A DNA stretch of 64,000 bases from Paenibacillus sp. 1001270B_150601_E10 (lineage in GTDB: Bacteria; Bacillota; Bacilli; Paenibacillales; Paenibacillaceae), in assembly GCF_015558675.1 (NCBI RefSeq), contig NZ_JADMOL010000001.1, positions 727,352 through 791,351 of the forward strand. The letters are read 5' to 3'. This document shows, in pieces, positions 18,501 to 26,600 of the stretch (the stretch's first letter is position 1; every line of letters begins with the position of its first letter). The position numbers and the translations under genes are program-made. The notes under the pieces were generated by a model that saw only the letters and a list, made by a program, of their open reading frames with translations, was not told the DNA's origin and did no database searches.

Positions 18501-20685
18501 ATCCGCCTAATCCCCCTGTAATCAGGTAGACTCCTTGTGGTCTGTAGGAGAACGCTATGTGGCCAGAAGCGACCTCTTGATTCGAAGAGACCTGCTGTGA
18601 TGAGTCTTTCAGGTTGGAAACCCATGTTCTACATTGGCGTTCCCATGCGGCTCCTCTATACCAAACCATCTCCTCACCGATACAGTACGACTCGCTTTCT
18701 CGTTGAATGATGTTTGACAGCTCGGTTAGCGGCTTGCTCTGTACGCCCTCCACCAAAAGAACCTTTCCTTTCAAACGAGGCTGCTCTAGCGTTGCTGTCT
18801 TAAGCATAGGCTCCAAGGCTGCCGCATAGTGCCCTAGCTCCTCTTCCGAATCGGCCACAATCAGGAAACGGACTTGTTTAGGTGTACGCTGCTGCAGCTC
18901 AAGCTGAAGCTGTTCCAGCACCTGCTTGCACAGTTCTTCAAGACGAATCGGCAGGTGTTCGTGATCTAAGTGCAGGCTTAAAAATTCAAGCTCTTGTTCA
19001 GCTGGCAATAACGCATTCAGACTGTCCATTAACTGCGAGGCTGCTCCAATCAGCCATACAACCTGACGAGCAGGAGGCGTATTCCCATTCTCCTCATGTG
19101 AACCCTCCTGCTGACGGATCCTCTCATTTCGCGATGTATCGTTATTGTCAGTTGTAAGCCGCCATTCTCTTCGATACAGAAGCAGCTTATGATCGTCAGC
19201 AGACTTCTGGTTAGCTTGCCTGTAGGGGTAAGGCTCCGCTTGCTGGTCAACGTGGAAGCTCACTTCTTCTTGGTCTGTATTGTGCTGATGCGCAGATCCA
19301 GCATCCATATCGAGGCTTGAGAGCTGATCAGTAGGTGTGGCATTTCCTGCTTGATCCAACTCTGCCCTTTTAAAAGCATCCTGGTATTGTTCAGCTAAAT
19401 ACACGGACAAGCGCTCAATGGTTGGATATTCAAACATCAGAGTGGGGTACAATTGCGTTTCCAATCGCTGCTCCAGCACCTTCACCAGTCCAAGAAGCTG
19501 CGTAGAGTCCAAGCCTAGCTCATAGAAACCCGTTTGAGGGTTTATCGAAGCGGGGTCAGCGCTGAGCACCGCTCCAATTTGTTCACGCAAGTAAGATTCA
19601 GCAAGGAGTAATGGCGTATGTTCTTCTGGAAGCGCGTCCCCATGTCGGGAGGAATCCGATATATCGGAGGATGCTGTTCCAATGACAACTGAGGTGTTGC
19701 TGATCCTGCTCGTTTCACCCAATCGATCCGTGCCCGTTATGGCATTAGAGTTGATCGAGTTGGGAGAGGCATGCTCTCGGTCTTGCTCAAGCTTGATCAG
19801 CCGCTGAATGGATTCCAGCTCGCGAATGCGCTTTAAGGTTAAGCCTTCGAATTCAACAAGCAGCTCGCCTGAAGCATCCCGAATTTCCAGGTTCGTTGTA
19901 AATACATCCCGTCCGCTGGAGACTCCGCTTTCCTCCTCCAGGTGTCTTCTCGTATACGTATAGATGGTGGAGGGCAGCTGCTTATAAATGCAGAAGCGTC
20001 CGATCATAAACGGAATATACGCTTTCCCATCATCGAATAAATGAGCTCGCTCACCGCTAAGACGGAAGGAATAGCCGGCAAAGGTTGAGCCGTCAAGAAA
20101 TGCCGGATGAGCGTAAAACTTAGAGCGATACTTCTCTGCCAGCTCTCCAAGACGCAGTTCCATGATTTCCTCTTGATCATGGCGATAGACGGTCCCAAGT
20201 GTTTTCATAAAGGTATCGTGGTAAATGTCCGCTTCCCTAGCGACTGCATAAATGTCGTCCATTTCCCATGCTCGATCCGATCGCTCGATTGTCTCCTGGA
20301 TATGACGTGGTGGACGCTTCTGATCTGCTGCCGCCAGAGCAAACAGCTCGCACTCCATATTGGCCTGCCATTCAGGATCCACCACTTGATCGCCGCGAAC
20401 TTTCCGGCTCGTTACCTTCACTTGAGTATGAGTGGTACCAGGGATAAAGGTGACATTCACGTCCTGGTCGAATTCAGAAGAGGTAACAATCGGCTGGATA
20501 AATAAAATGTTGCGCAGCTCAATCGCTTGCGTGCCCATGTAGGGCAAGCATAAGCGGTAAACCATATCAAGCAGTGTCACGCCAGGCAATGTTCGAATCT
20601 GATGAACGGTATGGTCGCGCACGATATAGTTTGAATGAGTAATCCGCTGTAAGTAGCTTCCTTGCGTTTGCATTTGACTGCTCAT
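9565..20685 (-). CDS. Trans-AT polyketide synthase PKS-2 (DH-ACP-KR-KS-DH-KR-ACP-KS-ACP-ACP)
   Basis: 3706 aa; ATG 8 bases after AAGGAG. An N-terminal DH (motif HTVHQIRTLPG, about 26) completes the module begun by the last KS of PKS-1. Its second motif is HPAFLDGSTF, with Asp kept but Phe four residues on instead of Gln/His. ACP1: LGLDSTQLL (about 391). KR: GGLGGLG (about 724). KS: DTMCSSSL (about 1153). An ACP-like segment lacking the Ser follows (about 1465-1550). Complete DH: DHVIQGRSVLPA (about 1740) and LDACLQ (about 1905). KR: GGAGGLG (about 2208) with QADYSAANAF. ACP2: YGFDSVTF (about 2523). A Gln/His-rich linker lies at about 2650-2697. KS: ETACSSSL (about 2870). Tandem ACPs: LGLDSIIGVEW (about 3490) and LGLDSIVGIEW (about 3610), both with the Trp typical of beta-branching carriers. 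The helical C-terminal tail resembles the N-terminus of PKS-3. No AT or methyltransferase is present. Confidence 0.95.
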   Translation of the reverse strand: MSSQMQTQGSYLQRITHSNYIVRDHTVHQIRTLPGVTLLDMVYRLCLPYMGTQAIELRNILFIQPIVTSSEFDQDVNVTFIPGTTHTQVKVTSRKVRGDQVVDPEWQANMECELFALAAADQKRPPRHIQETIERSDRAWEMDDIYAVAREADIYHDTFMKTLGTVYRHDQEEIMELRLGELAEKYRSKFYAHPAFLDGSTFAGYSFRLSGERAHLFDDGKAYIPFMIGRFCIYKQLPSTIYTYTRRHLEEESGVSSGRDVFTTNLEIRDASGELLVEFEGLTLKRIRELESIQRLIKLEQDREHASPNSINSNAITGTDRLGETSRISNTSVVIGTASSDISDSSRHGDALPEEHTPLLLAESYLREQIGAVLSADPASINPQTGFYELGLDSTQLLGLVKVLEQRLETQLYPTLMFEYPTIERLSVYLAEQYQDAFKRAELDQAGNATPTDQLSSLDMDAGSAHQHNTDQEEVSFHVDQQAEPYPYRQANQKSADDHKLLLYRREWRLTTDNNDTSRNERIRQQEGSHEENGNTPPARQVVWLIGAASQLMDSLNALLPAEQELEFLSLHLDHEHLPIRLEELCKQVLEQLQLELQQRTPKQVRFLIVADSEEELGHYAAALEPMLKTATLEQPRLKGKVLLVEGVQSKPLTELSNIIQRESESYCIGEEMVWYRGAAWERQCRTWVSNLKDSSQQVSSNQEVASGHIAFSYRPQGVYLITGGLGGLGLTVAEHIAAGGPVRLALVGRSALRDKQEQRIQLLRERGSEVLVLQADIGSEADVEAVIRRVKSEFGTINGIIHSAGIIKDEYIVRKNTAELQEVFHPKVRGLYALDQASCKERLDFFVLFSSISAVIGNIGQADYAAANAVMDVFAERRQALVQAGERHGTSLSINWPLWAHGGMRIDEQMEELLFASSGLRPLTNEMGLRALDESLAAGHAQSIVLYGDEQSICKTFLGKHMQSSQASYHEQRMGIEVSYGPDDIAIIGLSGRYPLARDTAEFERNLRNKRDCITGFPEGRWEGHSFGYEADQFYAFGGFVEDIDKFDPLFFNMSPRQAETTDPQARLFLQSAWEACEDAGFDLNRSEHHYASNGEHSVGVFAGVFWSHYEMFGADMAHQGVPMSFGSSPAAIANMVSYSLNLHGPSMAVDTMCSSSLTAIHLARESIRSGECHFALAGGVNLVTHPHKYMFLKQAQFLSSDGRCRSFGEGGDGYVPGEGVGAVLLTTVARAEREGYPIYGVIKGSAVNHVGRTSGSTVPDPIAQAEVIKEALTKSSVHPRTISYVEAHGTGTSLGDPIEIQGLNRAYSAWTSDKQYCAIGSSKSNIGHLEAAAGIAGLSKLLLQFKHGEIFPTIHSENVNPYIPFADTPFYLEREGRSWDRPEVFMNGESKWYSRRAGLSSFGAFGSNAHLVLEEYIPLASNSQHNMKDSPVIVPLSARNEERLHESVVRLLNHLTAARHPAPDDMHEGIRTQFIFDAIQELSTLLEIPVGELDPVQHFVDQNVDQLLRHRLFEQLAEKWGMTAWSGHIYQACSIEELVDLLFTHELESLAAIHNNEAAATAAVKPSMEPSISLASLAYTLQVGREPMAARLACVVQSLDELISKLSELAAGHMPTDCYRSERSAAPMNSFVHLHEQMSRNELCAVAEQWTQGARMNWPMLYTLLPQRIHLPTYPFEANRYWIPAIEQDESAVAQTTARARASSAYLHPLLHRNTSDLTEQRYSSCFDGSESFLADHVIQGRSVLPASACLEMARAAVYEAAKPLFSEEQQLTFKHVVWTSPIVKTAGEIDVHIALYPEENGELSFEIYDQESASSNVQGGVAMEPKLEQPTVQHEPLLEQVKPSQWSAEQYYEAFRQAGLEYGQGHRCIEQIYLGTATAIVKLRLPMNHGTTALDPAYMLHPGMLDACLQATLPLMAETNVSPDLESSLPQIPLAVPYALQELRMYGQAEPVMWAYVRLSESGPSSNQTQTFDIDVYNEAGCVLWSLQGLSARTLLPEEKAENTGVLIFEPTWQESKASTELSSNKPWTCHDILICGLDDVDERRLEAFMSGVNCRSLLSHEQHPGRHFQHIAIQLLAYIQQILTTTGTEKVFLQAVIPSSERGSLLAGLRGMLKTAQLEHPRLLWQIIEVEAGKPNIKLESSTPSLTELAAVLKQNAELYKDGHVRYRDGQRYVRGWQVHEQDRTPTLRTPSWRNNGVYLITGGAGGLGLIMAEEIICSVERPIVIMSGRSRLEKSMEDRLEALRAKAPLATIAYMQSDVSNEEQVANLVNDICSRYGTLHGIIHCAGVAKDSYIMKKTPSELESVFAAKVMGTIHLDQATRHLPLDLFVIFGSLAGAIGNAGQADYSAANAFVSVYASLRAEAVRAGHGTGRTLTIDWPLWQAGGMAVDAGNEERLRHSLGIVPMRTASGIQALYDGLSLPAEHVLVLEGDIEQMRARVLGTKKAASVSANHSEGRNGSAAASAFAADDIIEDASSELAALVAAAMEDTLAKLVSELLKVKPHDIEPQFKLSDYGFDSVTFTELTNRLNGQFKVDLTPAIFFEYATIESFARYMAEEYLESLLPSLPVNMTRPGSAASGGPSTQEGTNAYQKPQSLHSREEDFSALNSKPSSKPDPIREESLPIRASHAANKLQQWRTTLPATNHGTRHIQQHEQQQNQQDQRQYKLGDDQHQHAQHQHHRQQTRHDSGIQSSKSGKVAIIGMSGKFPMADSLNELWTNLLEGTDCITEIPSERWDWKAYYGDPTTEPNKTNVRWGGFLNGIDEFDPQFFGISPREAELMDPQQRLLMTYAWKAIEDSGYSASSLSGTDTGIFVGTASSGYGEHIYRAGMSIEGYTSTGNVPSVGPNRLSYFLDLHGPSEPIETACSSSLVAVDRAVAAIQNGSCRMAIVGGVNTILSPEPHISFNKAGMLSEDGRCKTFSASANGYVRGEGVGMLVLKALEDAEADGDSIYGVIRATAVNHGGRAQSLTAPNPKAQAALLQSAYRKAGIDPRTITYIEAHGTGTELGDPIEINGLKAAFHSLYEEHGLPTPTAPHCGLGSIKTNIGHLELAAGVAGIMKILLQLKHRTLVSSLHCEQVNPYIQLHDSPFYIVQQNREWTALHDEQGEVLPRRAGVSSFGFGGVNAHAVIEEYIPTSTLNDHKQEATTEPVVMVFSARNEERLHDLADQWLGYLEKGQLDDSQLTDAAYTMQLGRDAFEERLAIVASSVQELHDKLSLFAEDKEAIPGVYRGHAKRNREIMSIFADEDLKSAVEKWFSKGKQHKLAEIWTRGLELEWMKLYRDVLPQRISLPTYRFSPERYWAGMRKQARSERGAEHRLVERTIETLVSQRHHHSEVPDLNRSAPSDTFSCVSIREDEPSSTKPASIKLQPLNSGITWRESNEPVVNKTMVTLRDLSETACQEGEQTPTFNATPRSAAGALSKEANSFIQEAAIPLEDSMIDLNKHEIHSFAEQLQAELTASLADALYLNEADIDADKPFIDLGLDSIIGVEWMRSVNHHYRTAVPATKVYDYPNIRELAAYFASQLLQMDAHRRSRHDIEEMPAVTEPKMSADLSYSTISHKSTSSSVQRPAVLEQLAASLADALYLSTEHLDTEAKFIDLGLDSIVGIEWLRAINRAYGMDITIAKLYDHPTLSELAKYLESQLGQSALVLSDHALSAVNHKESSDSNQSTLDDILQQVQAGRLDIQQAEQLLIALGGI

Positions 20686-20697
20686 AGGCAATACTCC

Positions 20698-23600
20698 TTA
20701 CCTCGTAATCTGTACAGGCTCAAAAAAGCCTGCAAACCCGTCATCTTCAACATGCTCTTCCCAATCATTGAAGGCTGTCTCGGCATGCAGCGTTTGCGGC
20801 CAGAATCTGCGGCGATTGAACGTTATTTTTTCACCTTTAGGGGACAACGTCGCCCGAAGCGGTGCTGGGATGCCTTCATTGCTGACAATGATGTGCGCAT
20901 TGTTGCCGCCTAGACCAAAGGAGCTAATACCCGCGCGCAGCACATGATGCTGAGACCGCCATGCTTGAACCTCTCGTACAAGATAGAACGGCGAATCTTC
21001 AAAGTTGAATCTTGGATTCGGGTGGCTGCAATGCAGTGTAGGAGGAAGCTCCCCTGCTGTCATGGATAGCAGCACTTTCATGATGCTGGCTGCACCCGCT
21101 GCGCTTAATAGGTGTCCAAGGTTCGTCTTGACACTGCCAACGCCGCAATATTGCGTTTTACTCGTATATTTGCTGAACACTTGCGTAAGTGCCTTTAACT
21201 CAATCGGGTCTCCGATTAGCGTTCCTGTCCCATGAGCCTCAACATAAGAGATCGTATCGGGATGAATGCCTCCGTCTTCAAGGGCGGACTCAATTAGCTC
21301 TCGCTGTGCTTCCGGATTAGGCGTCGTTACCCCCATTGTGTTGCCGTCATTGTTAATGGCGGTACCGTCTATCACGCCATATATTTTATTGCCATCCGCG
21401 ATGGCCGCCGTCAGCGGCTTCAGCACCAGCACTCCGCAGCCTTCGCCTAGGCCAATTCCGTTTGCCGCGGAATCAAAGGTGCGGCAGCGTCCCTCTGGGG
21501 ACAATATTTTAGCTGCGCTCAGATCAAGGTACATCGTCTCGTCCAGCAGAATCTCAACTCCTCCGGCTAGAGCCATTTCGGCTTCGCCGGTCTGGATGCT
21601 TCGAACGGCCAGATGGATAGCGGTGAGCGAGCTTGCGCAAGCGGCATCCACAACCATGTTCGGTCCCTTAAAGTTGTAAATGTGCGACAAATGTGCAGCT
21701 ATAAAATTTTGACCTGTCGCCACAAGCACATCCTTTGTCGTGCCGCAGTACTTGCTTGCGAAGTTGCTGCTGCGCGTTCCTGTAAATACGCCTACGCGTT
21801 TGCCCCACAAATCCCGTTTTCCATAGCCGGCATCCGCAAGAGCTTCTGCGCTGACCTCCAGCCACTGGCGCTGCAAAGGATCGATCTGCGCCGCTAACGA
21901 CTCGGCGATATGGAAATATTCCGGATCAAAGTACTCAATCTGGTCTAGGAATGCGCCCCATTTGCTAATGCTTTTGCCTTCCAGATGCTGGCTAGAATCG
22001 TAATAATTCCGCCAATTCCAGCGCGATAACGGAACCTCACCCATCATATCTTTGCCAAGACGAAGGTTATGCCAATAAGCATCAATGCTGTTGGCGCCTG
22101 GGAAGTGGCATGCCATGCCAACTACTGCGATCTTGTCGCGGCGGATGCGGCTATCAGGCAGTGGAGCAGCCCTTTTTTGTGGATTCGGTTGACGAATCGA
22201 AATGACTTGCGGATTTGCTGTACGAGTCGAGTGCCCATTAGCACCATCCGAATTCGGATGACGAGACGCTTGATCTGCTGCTGATTGTCGGCTAACAGCT
22301 TCATTCGTGCTCATATGAGGAACAGTGCGATAATCTGGTTGCACACTGTTCGTTACATTGGACATCGCCATATGTAAGCTTGCCGTTCGCTTGCTCGGTG
22401 TGAGAAGCTGGATCATAGCGTCCTTGTGCTGTTCGACTAAATAGCGAGTCATTCCCGCAATCGTACCATGCTCAATGAAGGAGGCCGGATCTATGGATAC
22501 GCCGTCTAAGCTCCGATCCATCTGACGGACAATTTGCGCAAGCATAATGGAATCCATCCCATAATCCTGAAAGGGGACATGGTTCATAAGCTTTGCCGCA
22601 TCTGTCTTTAGCTCCTTCGCAAGGAAGGAGGTGAGCCAAGCTTCCGTCTCTTTCATAAGGTCTTGATCTGAAGGACTGTATGAAGAGGAATTCTCATGCT
22701 TATTCAGCGGCGGCACTGTGGTGCCGATTGGAGCAGCTTCCTGGGCACGTACTACATAACGATCCATTAACTGTTCCGGATTCCACTTAGTCGGATCAAC
22801 AACTGCTGGCATGACGACTGGTCCAATGCGATGAGACAGAATCCAATCCAGCCAGTCAAGCCCTTCCTTTGTCGTCAAGCTGTGCAAGCCTGTATCATCA
22901 TAGGCTTTGTTGGAGACCACGCCTAAGCCCGTCTCCTTCCAGCTCGGCCATTGAATGCTGACGATCGGGCAGGATGATTGATAAGCTCCCGCCGCATAAT
23001 CCAAATACGCGTTAGCCATCGCATAATCGCTTCGCCCTGCTCCAAGCGTAGGTATCACGGCTGATACAGACGAGAACAGCACAAAGAAGCGTAAAGGCTC
23101 TGCCTTTAAGCTCGAATATAAGGTTTCGAACCCGCTCGTCTTAGGTTCTGCCACTTCCCGAATCACTTCCAGCGGTTTTCGAATAAATGCAGGATGATCC
23201 AAATCCCAGCTTCCCGCGCAATGGATTACGCCAGCAATCGGTCCCCATTCGCTTCGAATGGATTCAACATGCTGTTCAACCAATTGTCGATCAGAAAGCG
23301 GCAGTGCAAGCACTTTGACCTGTGCGCCTAGCGCCTCCAGCTGTCGAATCGACTCAACCTTTGCTTGTAATTTACTGTTTAATGCCGTATCCCATTGCTC
23401 TCGTGGAGGCAGTTCTTCTCGCCCACTCAAGACAAGCCGGCGAACGCCATGCCGTTCCACAAAGTGCCTCGCACAGGCATAACCGAGACCTCTCGTGCCT
23501 CCGGTAATCCATAACACCTCCTCTTCGGAGAAGGCAAGCGACACTGCCGTTCCAGCCTGATGTTTTTTTGCAGCATCAATGGATTCTGACTTGTTACCAT

Positions 23601-26600
23601 CCTCTTGCACGGCCGATTCCGTATCATTCGCGGCAAGCCTAGATGCATGCAGTGTTGATGTGTATCTTGTCTGGTTGCGATAACAAACCTCAGCTGCTTC
23701 TCCTTCAGCTTCCAGCTCCGCTGCAATTACTTCGGCAATTGAATCTGCTTCAGCCTGTCTCTCCACATCCACATGTCTGGATACAAGATGGCGATATTCG
23801 CTTTGGAGCAGACGATACAGCCCTGCGCGTGCAGCGCCTGCCCGATGAATACGGTCATTTAGGTGCGCCTCCAGCCCTTGTGTTACCCCAAGCACGATGA
23901 ATTCATGCTTGCGCTTATGCTCAATGACATTCTGCAGCAGCGGTATCCAATCCCAAGTCTCCTGCAGCTCAGCGGATTCAATTCGACTGCAGCCTGTGAC
24001 GTCCACCCATGCGTGGCAGTTTTCCCAATTTGTCCCGCTCGATAGCAGTTGAGCGGACTGTTCCTGCAAGTCCTCCTCCATGAAAAGCATCAGCTTGTGC
24101 TGCGGTAGCCTGTGACGAAGTGCAGCTGCGATGTGTTCTGTCTCCGCATTTGCAAGTACTGCTATTTCACCACGAAAGGCTCTCTTTTGAAGAGAAGGCT
24201 GAAGCACCCATTGCTTTTGCAAATAGCATTGGTACCGCTGATGAGCCTCTAGATCCTCACCCGCACTCCCTTTTTCCTCGTGTAATTCAAGAAAGATTTC
24301 GAGTCCCTTGCCAACAAACTGAAGTGCACCATCCGCATCATACAAATTGAAATCTAGCAAGAGACGGTTTGAACTCTTATCGAAAGATTCCGGACGCAGC
24401 ATCACCCACATGTCAGCTGAACATTCACCATAAATATGAAGCTCGCGCAATGCTGCCAGTGAATGCATGGTGAAGCGGGCATCTCCTTCCTCTTCACCCG
24501 TCAGCAGACATACAGCACTTTCTAAAGCTTCGCCCATCCAATCAGGTCGGAGGACACATGATTCCAACATCGTTCCCCCTGGTAGAAGTTCAAGTTGAAT
24601 GAGATAGCTTCCATCTAATGCATATGCTGTCATCACATTAGGCATTTGAGCTGGGAGCACAATCTTCTCCCATTCTTGTTCTATCGAATGCAGCTGTAAA
24701 TCTTCTAGACGTGCCTCTGTTCGAGTCTTCCTAAGCAGCTGCCCTTGACTGAAAATCGCACCAGGACGCTCTTCGTTCTCGTCTCCATATAGTTCAAAGC
24801 CTATGATCTCATCAGCAAACGGGACAAGCGTAGTGTGCACAACATTTGCTGCTGACACAGCCCGCATTTCTTTCGGCCAGACGACATCACGCAGGTAGAT
24901 CCAAGAGCTTTGCTGCTCATGTTCTGCCTGAACATCAGACAGCGCAAATGCTGCTCGCGCCATCTCCAGACACGCCAAGGCTGGAGCAGCCTGACTCACA
25001 GTTCCTGTCTCAACAGGGGATGTCAATCTAGTGTTTATCATCTCCCATCCTGAGCTGTAACGATGTTCCAGCAGATTCGATGTGTTTCGATGCAATAGCG
25101 GGTGAAGATCAACCTGTGAATTGCCCGATCCAGCTCCAGTTCGAATGTTGATATCTTCTATGAGTGTATCTGAAGACAGCCAGTGCCTTTCTTTTGCAAA
25201 AGGATAAGTAGGCAGCGCCAGTCTCTTATAGGAAATGAATGAGGATAATGGAGATGCATCCCACTGTTCTCCAGCAACAAAACGCTCCGCAAGGTTGAGG
25301 AGCTTGTCTTGATAGGCCCCACGCTTCCCGCCTCTACCAAACAATTCCTTGGCAATATTAATCGCTGCCGCTTCACTAGAACCAGTGTGTGCCTCGCTGC
25401 TGCCCGCAGCATATCCAGCCGGCTTTTCTCCTCCAATGATCATGTTCAGCTTATTGCTAAGTTCTTCTAAGCTGGATACAACAATCGCTGATCTTACAGC
25501 AAAATGCTCTCGCCCTGCCAGCAGGGTCGCACTAAGATCCAGCAAGCTTACTTGCTCCCCTTGCTGATTCAGCCATGCGGACAGCATCCGGTGCTTTTCA
25601 TACAGCGCTTCTCTCGTCTTAGCCGATAAGCAGATTAAATATGCAGAGTAGCTGTTCTTTCGCCTTGCAGCTCGTGTAGCTTCAGGCGGCTCCTGCAGCA
25701 ATACATGTGCATTCGTGCCGCCAAATCCGAATGAGCTCACCCCTGCTCGCCTTGGCATCGGCTGCCCCTGTTTGTCCTTAAGCACCTTCCACGGTTTAAG
25801 CGTATCCAGCATGTAGAACGGCGTATGGCGAAGCTTGATCCGATGATTAAGATGTTTGAAATGATGAAGCTTCGGCAATTGCTTGTGCTTAAAAGCAAGC
25901 AAGGTCTTAATCACCCCTGCCATGCCTGCTGCAGCTTCCAGATGCCCGATGTTGGACTTCACTGCTCCTAGGGCACAATAGCCCTTCTTCAATTCCGATC
26001 CCTCTTCAGCCGCAAGCTGCTGGAATGCCGTGCACAGCCCTTCGAACTCAATCGGGTCTCCCTTTGGAGTGCCTGTGCCATGGGTCTCGATATAGCCCAC
26101 GCTAAGCGGAGAAATGCCAGCTCGACGATAGGCTTCACTTATCACCTCTGCCTGTGCCGCTGGATTCGGGTAAGTCAAGGTATGCGTTTTTCCGCTATGA
26201 TTAATCGCGCTCCCTTTAACGATGCCATAGATATGGTCGCCATCCTCCAATGCTTGTGCCATCCGCTTCAACACCAGCATGCCCGCACCCTCACCGCGAA
26301 CATAGCCATCCGCACTGTCGTCAAATGTCTTGCAGGAGCCTGTCGGCGAGAGCATTCCTGTCTTTGCAAACGAGATATGCCTCGTAGGGGTCAGCAGGAT
26401 GTTAACCCCTCCAGCAAGCGCTACTTCGCTCTCTCCAGCTTGCAGCGACTGGACTGCTGCATGAATGGCATTCAGAGAGCTGGAGCAGGCCGTATCAATC
26501 GGCAGGCTTGGCCCCTTGAAGTTGAAGTAATAGGAAATGCGATTAGCGATGACTGCTGAAGCCGTACCCGTAGAATGATGGGTTTGGATGATCAAGGAAG

